A stretch of 11,735 nt of DNA from Panacagrimonas sp. (GTDB lineage Bacteria; Pseudomonadota; Gammaproteobacteria; Nevskiales; Nevskiaceae). The stretch spans positions 1 to 11,735 of the forward strand of contig JAJFJX010000465.1 in assembly GCA_021773655.1 (NCBI GenBank), read 5' to 3'. Positions 1-7,017 of this stretch are shown piece after piece. Both the position numbers and the translations under genes were made by a program. Numbering within the stretch: the first letter of the stretch is position 1; every line of letters starts with the position of its first letter. The notes below the pieces were generated by a model. It was given only the letters and a program-made list of their open reading frames with translations. It searched no databases and had not been told where the DNA came from.

Positions 1-99
1 GCGGAATTCCCCGCAGGCGAATCGCCGCAACAATGGTCCTTCGAGGATGTCGACATTGGCTCGTGACACTCCCACACCTTGCTGCCGAACTAAGCGCAT
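1..99 (-). CDS. Alternative coding frame at the left edge: frameshifted methyltransferase tail or start of an overlapping next gene
   Basis: From an ATG at 99 this frame reads 33 residues to the edge without a stop, including VSRANVDILEGPLLRRF. It has a natural amino-acid mix, whereas the methyltransferase frame over the same bases yields an Arg/Cys/Ser-rich tail. There are two options: the methyltransferase has a one-base indel near its FVANSD segment and continues in this frame, or a new gene starts inside its 3' end. I see no clear Shine-Dalgarno sequence before the ATG, which favours the indel slightly. Function not recognised. Confidence 0.3.
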   Translation of the reverse strand, partial: MRLVRQQGVGVSRANVDILEGPLLRRFACGEFR

Positions 100-967
100 C
101 GCTGTTCGCGACGAATAGGATGTCGAACACTGGGGAAGCGGGTTCGAATGTGGTTAGGTCAATAGGGTGTAGTGAGTGATCACAATCGAATGGGCGATAC
201 CCGAACTTGGAGACAAATTCGCAGATGTCGAAGTATGTTCCGATCTGCCGTTGACTCTCTGGACTACGAACCTCGCACCAAATATCAGGACGGAATCCCT
301 CCTCGAACAGTGTCTCCATTCCGTACAAGGTTGCTGCCTCAGCCCCTTCAACATCGATCTTCATCAGCCGAATCGTCGATGGGTCGATGTTTTGACCTCG
401 ACAAGCCGATGGGAGTGTGCGGATGCTAGCTACCACGCTGTCTTGGTAGTGATGGCCCTCGCCAGATACGTTGATCAACGAACTGGCGCCAGGATTTCCT
501 CCGGAAATGAAAAACTCCTGCTCACCGTCAAAGTCAGAGAGTGCGACGGGAACGATTTTCTGGAAGATGGCGATGTTGCGCGCCAAGAACTTGGCGAAGT
601 GTGGTTCTGGTTCAAACAGTGCAGTGTTGAATCCGGCCAGGCGCGCCAGAAAAGAATAGAAACCAAGATTCGCGCCGATGTCGACAAATAGGTCGCCGGG
701 GCGGGGTTCGTGGGAAGCGATATAGTCGCCGAGTGGGCTGCGCCGGTAGTGCCGCAGGAGATTCTGGAAGGCGTACGCGAGAACACGTTGTGGCGGATGT
801 GTCGGATCGATGGAGATCGGACCTAACTCTGTACTGATTATTTGTCCTATGAAATTTTTCAGCATCGGATCAAGTAGCGACAACACGAACTTGGGCCTCC
901 TGCCATCTAAGCCAACGGATAGCGGCAACATCCCAAATCCTGATCTTACGACGGCATCAACGGCCAT
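1..967 (-). CDS. FkbM-family SAM-dependent methyltransferase, 3' end beyond the window
   Basis: Probably O-methylates a sugar of the polysaccharide made by this locus. I translated 322 residues from the ATG at 967 with no stop before the edge. The SAM-binding motif I is at residues 92-105 (DLFVDIGANLGFYS), followed by a FEPEPHFAKFL segment near 118-128 and the family-typical LMKIDVEGAE at 201-210. The first 85 or so residues are an N-terminal extension before the methyltransferase core. The start is supported by GAGG five bases upstream and by an 11-base overlap with the stop of the preceding glycosyltransferase gene, which suggests translational coupling. The catalytic core is complete, but the last 30 residues (after FDILFVANSD) look unnatural, whereas another frame looks coding there (see 1-99). 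Substrate and methylated position cannot be read from sequence. Confidence 0.85.
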   Translation of the reverse strand, partial: MAVDAVVRSGFGMLPLSVGLDGRRPKFVLSLLDPMLKNFIGQIISTELGPISIDPTHPPQRVLAYAFQNLLRHYRRSPLGDYIASHEPRPGDLFVDIGANLGFYSFLARLAGFNTALFEPEPHFAKFLARNIAIFQKIVPVALSDFDGEQEFFISGGNPGASSLINVSGEGHHYQDSVVASIRTLPSACRGQNIDPSTIRLMKIDVEGAEAATLYGMETLFEEGFRPDIWCEVRSPESQRQIGTYFDICEFVSKFGYRPFDCDHSLHPIDLTTFEPASPVFDILFVANSDALSSAARCGSVTSQCRHPRRTIVAAIRLRGIP

Positions 968-2216
968 TAGCGCCTCGTTCTGATTTGCTGCACCGGGGGG
1001 AGGGAGATTGTTCGATTATGTTCGTTGCAAAGGCTAGAAACTCTTTGGCAAGTCGGCGCCAATCGCGTTTTTCAGCCGCCGACGTCGTGATGCTTAGATT
1101 TTTAGTTTTCCATTTGGCCGCACTTACCAAGCAACGAGAGGAAGCATCGGTCTCGTCGTAGCAAAATACGAACGGTTCGTTGCGGCGCGAAAGTTCAGAG
1201 GTTCTCCGAGCAACTACCGGCAGCCCGGCGGCGGCGTATTCGTACAGTTTCATCGGGCTTCGAGAGTCGTTTAGCGGGTGTCCATTTGTGGGAAGTAGCC
1301 CGACGTCGCAATGCTGTAGGAACTCCGGCAGGCGGCGATACGGTATCGCGCCGAGAAAGTGAACGTTCGGCGGCATGGGCTCACGTGTGTGTTCGGGCAT
1401 CGGGCCGAGTAAGATGATCGACCAATCCGGTCGCTCTGTCGCCAGAACCTTCACGGTTTGGAAGTCGAACCGATCGTCAAGGGCCCCGACATAGATGGCC
1501 TTAGGGCCCGGGATGTCGAACAATTCGGGCGCCTTGCTACTCGGCGTGGCGAAGTGCGCGAACTCAACACCGTTTTCCAACACAATGGCGGGCTTGTTGC
1601 GGGCGCCGGGGGTGAGGTTGCGAAGATGCTCTGTCAACCGAGTTGATGTGGCTACCAATCCGTCGGCGCGAGACGCCAGATGTGCTTCGTAGGGGAGCAA
1701 CGCAGGGTCTGTCGCGATGTACAGATCGGTTGGCCGATAGATCAGCTTTCGCGGCGTGACAATCCGCTCCAATCCAGCCCATCTTGGATGGTCGACAATG
1801 AGTAGATCTGGGTTCATGAGCCCGCGCCGGCTTAGGGCCGAGGCGACCGGCGGGAACGTAGTCAAGAGTGGGTTGGGGCAACTGCGTTGATGTCCGCGGG
1901 TAAACTTGACACTCGCCCACGGAAGGAACGAGAAAAGCGGAATCTCACCGCCGTCAGAAGCTCCTAGGAATGTCGTATCGATCCAACGCCGTAGACGGCG
2001 CGGCCCCTGGTGGGACCGCAAGGCACAGTTGAACGCGTTGCTTGGGAACGCCATGTGTCCCGTTTGGATCCCCAACGCCTCGAATTCGCGTTTGAGATGG
2101 TGAGAGCCTACAACAAATGGACCACCCAGCGCAGTATGCGCGGCGACAAGGATCGATTTCGGAACTACCCCTCGAATGGGGCCGCAGTTCTCGGCGATGG
2201 TTGGTTGGATTCTCAT
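957..2216 (-). CDS. GumK/TuaH-like GT-B glycosyltransferase
   Basis: A 419-residue predicted cytoplasmic GT-B glycosyltransferase that transfers a sugar from a nucleotide-sugar donor to a lipid-linked oligosaccharide. The N-terminal Rossmann half carries SHHLKREFEALGI (residues 38-50) and LLIVDHP (138-144), then LIYRPTDLY (158-166), which matches the YRASD region of GumK, the glucuronosyltransferase of xanthan assembly. The C-terminal donor-binding half has IYVGALDDRFDF (241-252), IILLGPMPEH (267-276), HCDVGLLP (302-309) and SPMKLYEYAAAGLPVVA (320-336), the nucleotide-sugar loop seen in GumK and TuaH. Length fits the family. It starts 12 bases after the stop of the upstream GT4 gene with a GGGA box before the ATG, and overlaps the methyltransferase downstream. 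A glucuronic acid donor is possible by analogy only. Confidence 0.85.
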   Translation of the reverse strand: MRIQPTIAENCGPIRGVVPKSILVAAHTALGGPFVVGSHHLKREFEALGIQTGHMAFPSNAFNCALRSHQGPRRLRRWIDTTFLGASDGGEIPLFSFLPWASVKFTRGHQRSCPNPLLTTFPPVASALSRRGLMNPDLLIVDHPRWAGLERIVTPRKLIYRPTDLYIATDPALLPYEAHLASRADGLVATSTRLTEHLRNLTPGARNKPAIVLENGVEFAHFATPSSKAPELFDIPGPKAIYVGALDDRFDFQTVKVLATERPDWSIILLGPMPEHTREPMPPNVHFLGAIPYRRLPEFLQHCDVGLLPTNGHPLNDSRSPMKLYEYAAAGLPVVARRTSELSRRNEPFVFCYDETDASSRCLVSAAKWKTKNLSITTSAAEKRDWRRLAKEFLAFATNIIEQSPSPRCSKSERGANGR

Positions 2217-2228
2217 GCGGTCCCGCGA

Positions 2229-3479
2229 CTATGCGGTGACCCGAGCGATCGGTTGTTGCGTCGAGTCGAACCGTCGACGCGCCAGCCGATCAAGTGCTTC
2301 CTCGGCTGCGTTGCCACGCAGATGGCCCTTCACGACGTTCGCAACATTTCGCGCGTCAAACCTCGCCGCACGCGTATCCGCACGAATGCAACGGAGATGC
2401 TCGACGGCCGTGACCAGGTTGGGGTTGGCCCAGACTGCTCCCACGACGCCGCGCATCTCCGGATGGGTATCCCTAACCGGTACCATCTTGCTGTCCACCA
2501 AAAACACTCCCTTCGACGAACAATAGTCCATGTTGCCGGACCAGTTTGTAACGATCAGTGGTGTTCCGTGAAGCGCCGCCCGGGCGATATCAAAGCCAAA
2601 ACAAGTGGAGCGATGAAGAGATATGTATGCGTCCGAACCCCTTAGAAGCCCATGAAGTTGCTCAGGCTTCCAGCTATGGTTCGATATTAGAACCGACGGG
2701 TTGTAGGCGGCGGCTCGATAGAGCGATGTAAGTTCGTTGGGTATTCCACCTCTTCCTACGACCTTGATGACTAATTTCGCATTCTTGTCTCCCGGGAAAG
2801 CGCGGTGAAAGGCCTCGATGACCCCCAATGGGTTTTGACGCTCAAACGACGAACCCAGATCGAGGACCGACGAAACCAAAAACGCCTCTCCTGGAATTCC
2901 CAACCTTGCTCGCATGTCCAGGCCTGTACGCGGAACTACAATAGGTAGTGTCAGCACCTCAACAGGCGTTTCGAAAAGGCCAAGTAGCGCTTCCTTTGCA
3001 AAAGTCGATGGAACGAATATTGCGTCCATGCTTGCCAATATAGGCAGTAGTTGCCGTGGTGGTGCACTTAGGTCCCAAGTCCAAAACGCCGCGTTAAGAG
3101 TATGTTTTGACTGGCGGTGGCGGTGCCTAACGGCACGATCAAGGGATCGCGGGTTGAGGTGCCAGATGCGCAACCCCGCATTGTCAGGTTTTTTAGCCGG
3201 CTTATCATCAAACGCAAATGAAAGGCCCCAATGTGTTTGTCTTGCCCCAGGTGTCGGATCGTTCCTAAGGACTACTCGGTGACCGCGCTGACGTAAGCAC
3301 CTTGCGGTCTGCCTAGCCGACGATGCCGAATGAACACCGTTCTCCCTTACGACCTCGATGAGTGATTTGGCATCTGCGGGTTGATGGTCCCGCTGCCCCA
3401 GTGTGTTGCCGTTTCGCCAATGCACCCAGCCAAATCGCCTAGGCGCATGCCCGGTGCGGTCGCCAATTCGCGAGAACAT
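2229..3479 (-). CDS. GT4-type glycosyltransferase with degenerate EX7E motif
   Basis: A 416-residue glycosyltransferase, first gene of the minus-strand run. An NGVHSASSARQTARCLRQRGHRV segment (residues 48-70, interrupted here only by position) resembles the N-terminal glycine-rich acceptor region of GT4 enzymes. FVPSTFAKEAL (155-165) is the usual hinge-side motif, VSSVLDLGSSFERQNP (202-217) begins the donor half, and VTNWSGNMDY (310-319) is a signature of this GT4 branch. The motif before it reads LHRSTCFGFDIARAA (288-302), where relatives have LHRSEGFGLTLAEA: T292 and R300 replace the two glutamates. I re-read the codons (ACT and CGG) and they are as stated. GGAG lies eight bases before the ATG. 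The enzyme may use altered donor chemistry or be poorly active. Sugar specificity unknown. Confidence 0.82.
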   Translation of the reverse strand: MFSRIGDRTGHAPRRFGWVHWRNGNTLGQRDHQPADAKSLIEVVRENGVHSASSARQTARCLRQRGHRVVLRNDPTPGARQTHWGLSFAFDDKPAKKPDNAGLRIWHLNPRSLDRAVRHRHRQSKHTLNAAFWTWDLSAPPRQLLPILASMDAIFVPSTFAKEALLGLFETPVEVLTLPIVVPRTGLDMRARLGIPGEAFLVSSVLDLGSSFERQNPLGVIEAFHRAFPGDKNAKLVIKVVGRGGIPNELTSLYRAAAYNPSVLISNHSWKPEQLHGLLRGSDAYISLHRSTCFGFDIARAALHGTPLIVTNWSGNMDYCSSKGVFLVDSKMVPVRDTHPEMRGVVGAVWANPNLVTAVEHLRCIRADTRAARFDARNVANVVKGHLRGNAAEEALDRLARRRFDSTQQPIARVTA

Positions 3480-3899
3480 ACCTGTTGCTCCGAGTTTCCG
3501 GCGCCTAGCGAATCGCTACGCCCCCCGTCCGAGCCAATTTGAACCCATCGCAGTTGTGTGTCGTCAGTCAATCGTGCAGTGCACACTTTTGACACGGGAG
3601 TAACTTCTAGAGCTGGATACCGGCGACGATTCGTCAACAACTGCCACTCGCGTGTTTGTGGGAGTCGCATATGACGACACTTAATACCCTCGCGAATGAC
3701 ATGGTGTGAAGCAGAAACACGGATGTTACGCCGCACAAAAAAGACACACTGTCGGCTGTTGCTAGATGCTGCCCAGATCTGGATTTATGTGTCCCACAGG
3801 GAGTCGCTCGCCGACTGTCAGCATGGAAATACGTGATGGCATATACCCAGACAGTACAGCGTATTTTTACATTCCCGATACAAACGCCACGGAAAACTC
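3480..3899. other. Divergent intergenic region of the EPS locus
   Basis: These 420 bases separate the minus-strand and plus-strand EPS gene sets and must hold the promoters of both. Short ORFs on either strand here have no recognisable domain and unlikely composition. A perfect 10-base palindrome, CCAGATCTGG, lies at 3773-3782 between a TTGCTA at 3759 and an AT-rich ATTTAT at 3783, so it could be an operator in a weak plus-strand promoter. The octamer-like ACTGTCGGC near 3749 recurs as ACTGTCAGC near 3814. I see no riboswitch, tRNA or intrinsic terminator. Ribosome binding in front of the ATG at 3900 is weak (GGAAAA). Confidence 0.5.
3681..3710 (-). promoter_or_regulatory. Candidate sigma-70-like promoter for the minus-strand EPS genes
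   Basis: On the minus strand TTCACA (3710-3705) and TATTAA (3686-3681) are separated by 18 bases, five of six and four of six matches to the consensus. They lie about 200 bases upstream of the ATG at 3479. The long leader and the frequency of such matches by chance keep this tentative. Confidence 0.2.
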
Positions 3900-5768
3900 A
3901 TGAACTTGTTAGACGGGAAATCGAAGTTGCGAGTCCTCCACGTTGTCCGGCAGTTCTATCCGAGCGTTGGTGGTTTGGAAAACTTCGTAATGGAACTAAC
4001 CAAAATGCAACGCCAGTCTGGTCTCGATGCTCGCGTCGTTACCCTAGATAGATTATTTCATTCAGACCGCCCGAGATATCTCCCTACTAAGGAAGAAATT
4101 TCAGGGGTGCCCGTCCATCGCATCGGCTTTATAGGGTCGTACAAGTACCCGATTGCACCGGCGGTTCTAAAGCACCTCCATGGGTGCGACATCGTTCATG
4201 TTCATGGCTTAGATTTCTTCGCCGATTTTCTAGCACTAACAAAAATCTTCCACGGAAAGAAGCTGGTTCTATCAACCCACGGTGGGATCTTTCACACAGA
4301 TTTCGCCAAGTCAATTAAGGTGTTATATTTCAATACCGTGTCGCGCTGGACACTATCCAGATACGAACGCGTCTTTGCATGTAGCCAGAACGACTACACG
4401 ATATTTGAGCGAATTTGCCGCGCTCGCCTCGAGCTCATGCAGAATGGCGTCGATACCAGCAAGTACCATGGATCAAGCTCACGACGCCCCACACTCAATT
4501 TTGTTTTCGTAGGTCGTTTCTCAGTCAACAAGAGGCTGGATAGGCTGATCGAAGTCTTTAGTACGATTGAGCGCGCCTTGCCGGGGTGTCGTTTGTTCAT
4601 CATCGGTAGAGACTCCGATGAGAGCCGGACGACTCTGCTGACGAGGATTCGCAACGCTGGCTGCGATCAATCCGTGCAGGTGATGAGTGGCTTGGCGGAC
4701 GAAGAGGTTGAGTTAGTGCTGCGAGGTTGCTCGTTCTTTATAACGGCGTCTCAGTATGAGGGGTTTGGCCTAGCGTTGGTGGAGGCGGCCTCAGCCGGAT
4801 TGGTCCCGATTGCCAATAGAATTCCGAGCTCTACGGAGATTGTCGAAAATCTTGGCACCGGGCTGCTGGTGGATTTCGCCGACAACGAAGCGGCCGCAGG
4901 GCACATCGTCGATTTTGTTCAAACTATCAGTCATTCGATGGTTAGTGCTCGCGCCCAGTTGATTTTACGCGCTGAGGAGTACAGCTGGGTCAACACATCC
5001 GAGAGGTTCGCAGACCAGTACATTGATTTGATGCGGCCACGCATTCGACGTGTGCTGGGCGTGGCCATCACCACTGGGCCACGCATATCGGTGCTTTCGA
5101 TGCTTAGAGATGCGCTGAACGGCCGAGAACAGCTGAACATCGCGTTCGCAAACGCACATTCTTTGAACCTCACACAGCAAGATAATACGTTCACGGATGT
5201 GATGCGCCGGTTCTTGGTTCTTAATGACGGTATCGGGGTCGGACTGGCGTTCATGATGCTCCATCGACGATTTCCTGAGGAAAACCTTAACGGTACGGAT
5301 TTTGTTCCATATTTCTTGAACGCAGTTGGTGTAGAGCTAAGGGTATATCTGTTAGGAGGTGAGCCGGGAGTAGCATCGTTGGCGGAAGAGAGTGCACGAA
5401 CGAAATTCCCGAGTCACAAGTTCGTTGGGGTACATCACGGTTATCTTAACGATGAAGAGTCCGAACGAGTCTGTAGGGAAATAAAAGATACGGGCGCCGA
5501 TGTGGTTCTCGTGGCGATGGGCTCGCCGCTTCAGGAGAATTGGATCGCGACGAATGGCCACAAGACGGGAGCGAAGCTGCATTTCGCGGTGGGTGGCCTA
5601 TTCGATTTCATGTCTGGTAGAAAACAACGTGCGCCGCGTTGGGTGAGGTCTATGAAATGCGAATGGGTATTTCGATTGATGCTCGAACCGTCGCGTCTTT
5701 GGCGGCGGTACTTAATAGGTAATGTGACGTTCATCGCGAGCATTATTATGCGCAGGGGACATGTCTGA
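3900..5768 (+). CDS. Bifunctional glycosyltransferase: AceA/GumH-like GT4 domain fused to WecG/TagA/CpsF (GT26) domain
   Basis: A 622-residue fusion. Residues 10-380 are a complete GT4 enzyme of the AceA/GumH type (GDP-mannose to cellobiosyl-diphosphopolyprenol alpha-mannosyltransferase): VLHVVRQFYPSVGGLENF (12-29), VVTLDR (46-51), YPIAPAVL (83-90), HGLDFFADFLALTK (102-115), LSTHGGIFHT (124-133), FVGRFSVNKRLD (203-214) and the EX7E motif QYEGFGLALVEA (E287, E295). Residues 385-615 are a complete GT26 domain: NAHSLNLTQQD (418-428), LNDGIGV (441-447), NGTDFVP (464-470), YLLGG (483-487), MGSPLQENWI (540-549), GGLFDFMSGRKQRAPRW (565-581) and the basic, probably membrane-binding tail (588-608). 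The GT26 relative in the xanthan pathway is GumM, which makes the cellobiosyl acceptor that GumH uses. The stop overlaps the polymerase start by eight bases. No frameshift or stop is seen at the junction. Confidence 0.93.
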   Translation: MNLLDGKSKLRVLHVVRQFYPSVGGLENFVMELTKMQRQSGLDARVVTLDRLFHSDRPRYLPTKEEISGVPVHRIGFIGSYKYPIAPAVLKHLHGCDIVHVHGLDFFADFLALTKIFHGKKLVLSTHGGIFHTDFAKSIKVLYFNTVSRWTLSRYERVFACSQNDYTIFERICRARLELMQNGVDTSKYHGSSSRRPTLNFVFVGRFSVNKRLDRLIEVFSTIERALPGCRLFIIGRDSDESRTTLLTRIRNAGCDQSVQVMSGLADEEVELVLRGCSFFITASQYEGFGLALVEAASAGLVPIANRIPSSTEIVENLGTGLLVDFADNEAAAGHIVDFVQTISHSMVSARAQLILRAEEYSWVNTSERFADQYIDLMRPRIRRVLGVAITTGPRISVLSMLRDALNGREQLNIAFANAHSLNLTQQDNTFTDVMRRFLVLNDGIGVGLAFMMLHRRFPEENLNGTDFVPYFLNAVGVELRVYLLGGEPGVASLAEESARTKFPSHKFVGVHHGYLNDEESERVCREIKDTGADVVLVAMGSPLQENWIATNGHKTGAKLHFAVGGLFDFMSGRKQRAPRWVRSMKCEWVFRLMLEPSRLWRRYLIGNVTFIASIIMRRGHV

Positions 5769-7017
5769 CGCGACGATCCATCCGCATCGGCTATTCCGCT
5801 CAAGGTTTCATCAGTTGGTACCTTGGATCGTTAGTGCGGCGTTGTTTTTTAATCTTGCGCTAGCAGTCGTACACACAAACCTCATGAGAATGAGTTCGAC
5901 GCATGTGATTTTGGCTGAAATCGCAATCATAGGGCTTGCAGCGAGCGTGGCCTTCTCGTCGACGAATGCCGAGAAGAATCCGTGGTTATTTCTCTTCATC
6001 TTACAGGTGTCAGTGATATTGCTCATATTGGCCTGGCGTCAATCGTTGGATGTGAAGCCGGTAAGGGATGCCATAATTGTTCCGGTATTCATAATGTTGG
6101 GCGTGGTGGGCGTCGGGTTCAATTTGGTTAGATATACATTATGGACGGCAAGTATTGGCTTGCTCGTTGCCAGTTTTGAAATTCTGTTTCTGGAACAGTT
6201 CACTAGCTTAGTTAACGTTCTAGATTTCTTTATTGCAAAAGGAACGTTGGCAGAGTCAGCAAGGCAATTCGCTGCGAACGACCTGTTTGTCAGCGGGAAC
6301 CGCCCTAATGGGCGATTTTTGTTTGATCAACTCGGTATCCATAGAGCGTCGTCGTTCTTTCTAGAGCCAGTTTCCTTCGGCGCTTTTGGGTGTGTTGTCG
6401 GAATGGTCATTGTTGCACACAAGAACGGGCTTTCTTTAGCGACGTATTTGGTTGGGCTTGCGGCTGCGTTTCTGATCATTTGGCTAGCAGATGGGCGGCT
6501 TGCTTTCGGTATTCTGGTTGCGTGCTTAGTCGGCCGGCCAGTCCTCGCGCGATTGCCGGCTGGATTTAATGTGATAATGGCGCCGGTGGTCTGCGGGTTT
6601 CTAGTTTCCCTGCACTTTCTTGGAGTTCTACAGGAATCGGGGGAAGGGCTCGGCGCTCGACTAGCAGGGACCATCGCGACCCTCGGCAGTTTCGATCTTG
6701 CGCAACTACTCGGGCGTGGAGCGCCGGGGGTTTTCACGCTCGATTCCGGGTTAGGGCACCTTCTTGCCACACAGGGAGCGTTGGGATTTCTACTGTATTG
6801 GCTTGCGCCTATTGTGCTGGCGAGGCCCACGACAGTGGAGGGCAGGCTGATGGTGGCGTTCGCAAGTATTTACTTTGCGTTTAATCTGATGTTTTCGCAG
6901 TCGATGTTGACCATAAAGACAGCTGCGTTGCTGTGGATGGCATTTGGGTACACGGTTGCTGGAAACCATTTGTTGTTTGGTCGGCGGGATTCGTCGCACT
7001 CTCGCGAGAGTGGTTAG
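5761..7017 (+). CDS. GumE/Wzy-like exopolysaccharide polymerase, integral membrane protein
   Basis: A 418-residue hydrophobic protein with roughly ten predicted transmembrane segments (for example around residues 19-39, 48-66, 75-92, 104-121, 127-145, 203-220, 224-243, 268-290, 336-354, 364-380 and 386-405). It would join lipid-linked repeat units in the periplasm. Polymerase/ligase-like features are RASSFFLEPVSFGAFG (195-210), LADGRLAFGI (242-251) and DSGLGHLLATQGALGFLLYW (328-347). GumE fits best by size, context and general layout, but this class is poorly conserved, so O-antigen ligase-like is an alternative label. AGGGGAC directly precedes the ATG, which lies inside the end of the fusion glycosyltransferase gene. 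The last 45 codons overlap the convergent nucleotidyltransferase gene. Confidence 0.83.
   Translation: MSDATIHPHRLFRSRFHQLVPWIVSAALFFNLALAVVHTNLMRMSSTHVILAEIAIIGLAASVAFSSTNAEKNPWLFLFILQVSVILLILAWRQSLDVKPVRDAIIVPVFIMLGVVGVGFNLVRYTLWTASIGLLVASFEILFLEQFTSLVNVLDFFIAKGTLAESARQFAANDLFVSGNRPNGRFLFDQLGIHRASSFFLEPVSFGAFGCVVGMVIVAHKNGLSLATYLVGLAAAFLIIWLADGRLAFGILVACLVGRPVLARLPAGFNVIMAPVVCGFLVSLHFLGVLQESGEGLGARLAGTIATLGSFDLAQLLGRGAPGVFTLDSGLGHLLATQGALGFLLYWLAPIVLARPTTVEGRLMVAFASIYFAFNLMFSQSMLTIKTAALLWMAFGYTVAGNHLLFGRRDSSHSRESG

Noticed and set aside
130..160. GGTTCGAATG resembling a tRNA T-arm
   Set aside because: No matching acceptor, D or anticodon stems nearby, and it lies inside the methyltransferase coding frame.
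176..786. Plus- and minus-strand ORFs of 85-171 residues inside the methyltransferase region
   Set aside because: They are other-frame shadows: the minus-strand frame holding the SAM-binding motif and KIDVEGAE explains the same bases.
2010..2645. A 211-residue plus-strand ORF
   Set aside because: It is antisense to two well-supported glycosyltransferase genes and has Arg/His-rich shadow composition.
3347..3736. A 129-residue minus-strand ORF reaching into the divergent intergenic region
   Set aside because: It overlaps the N-terminus of the GT4 gene in another frame, shows no domain, and its composition is not protein-like.
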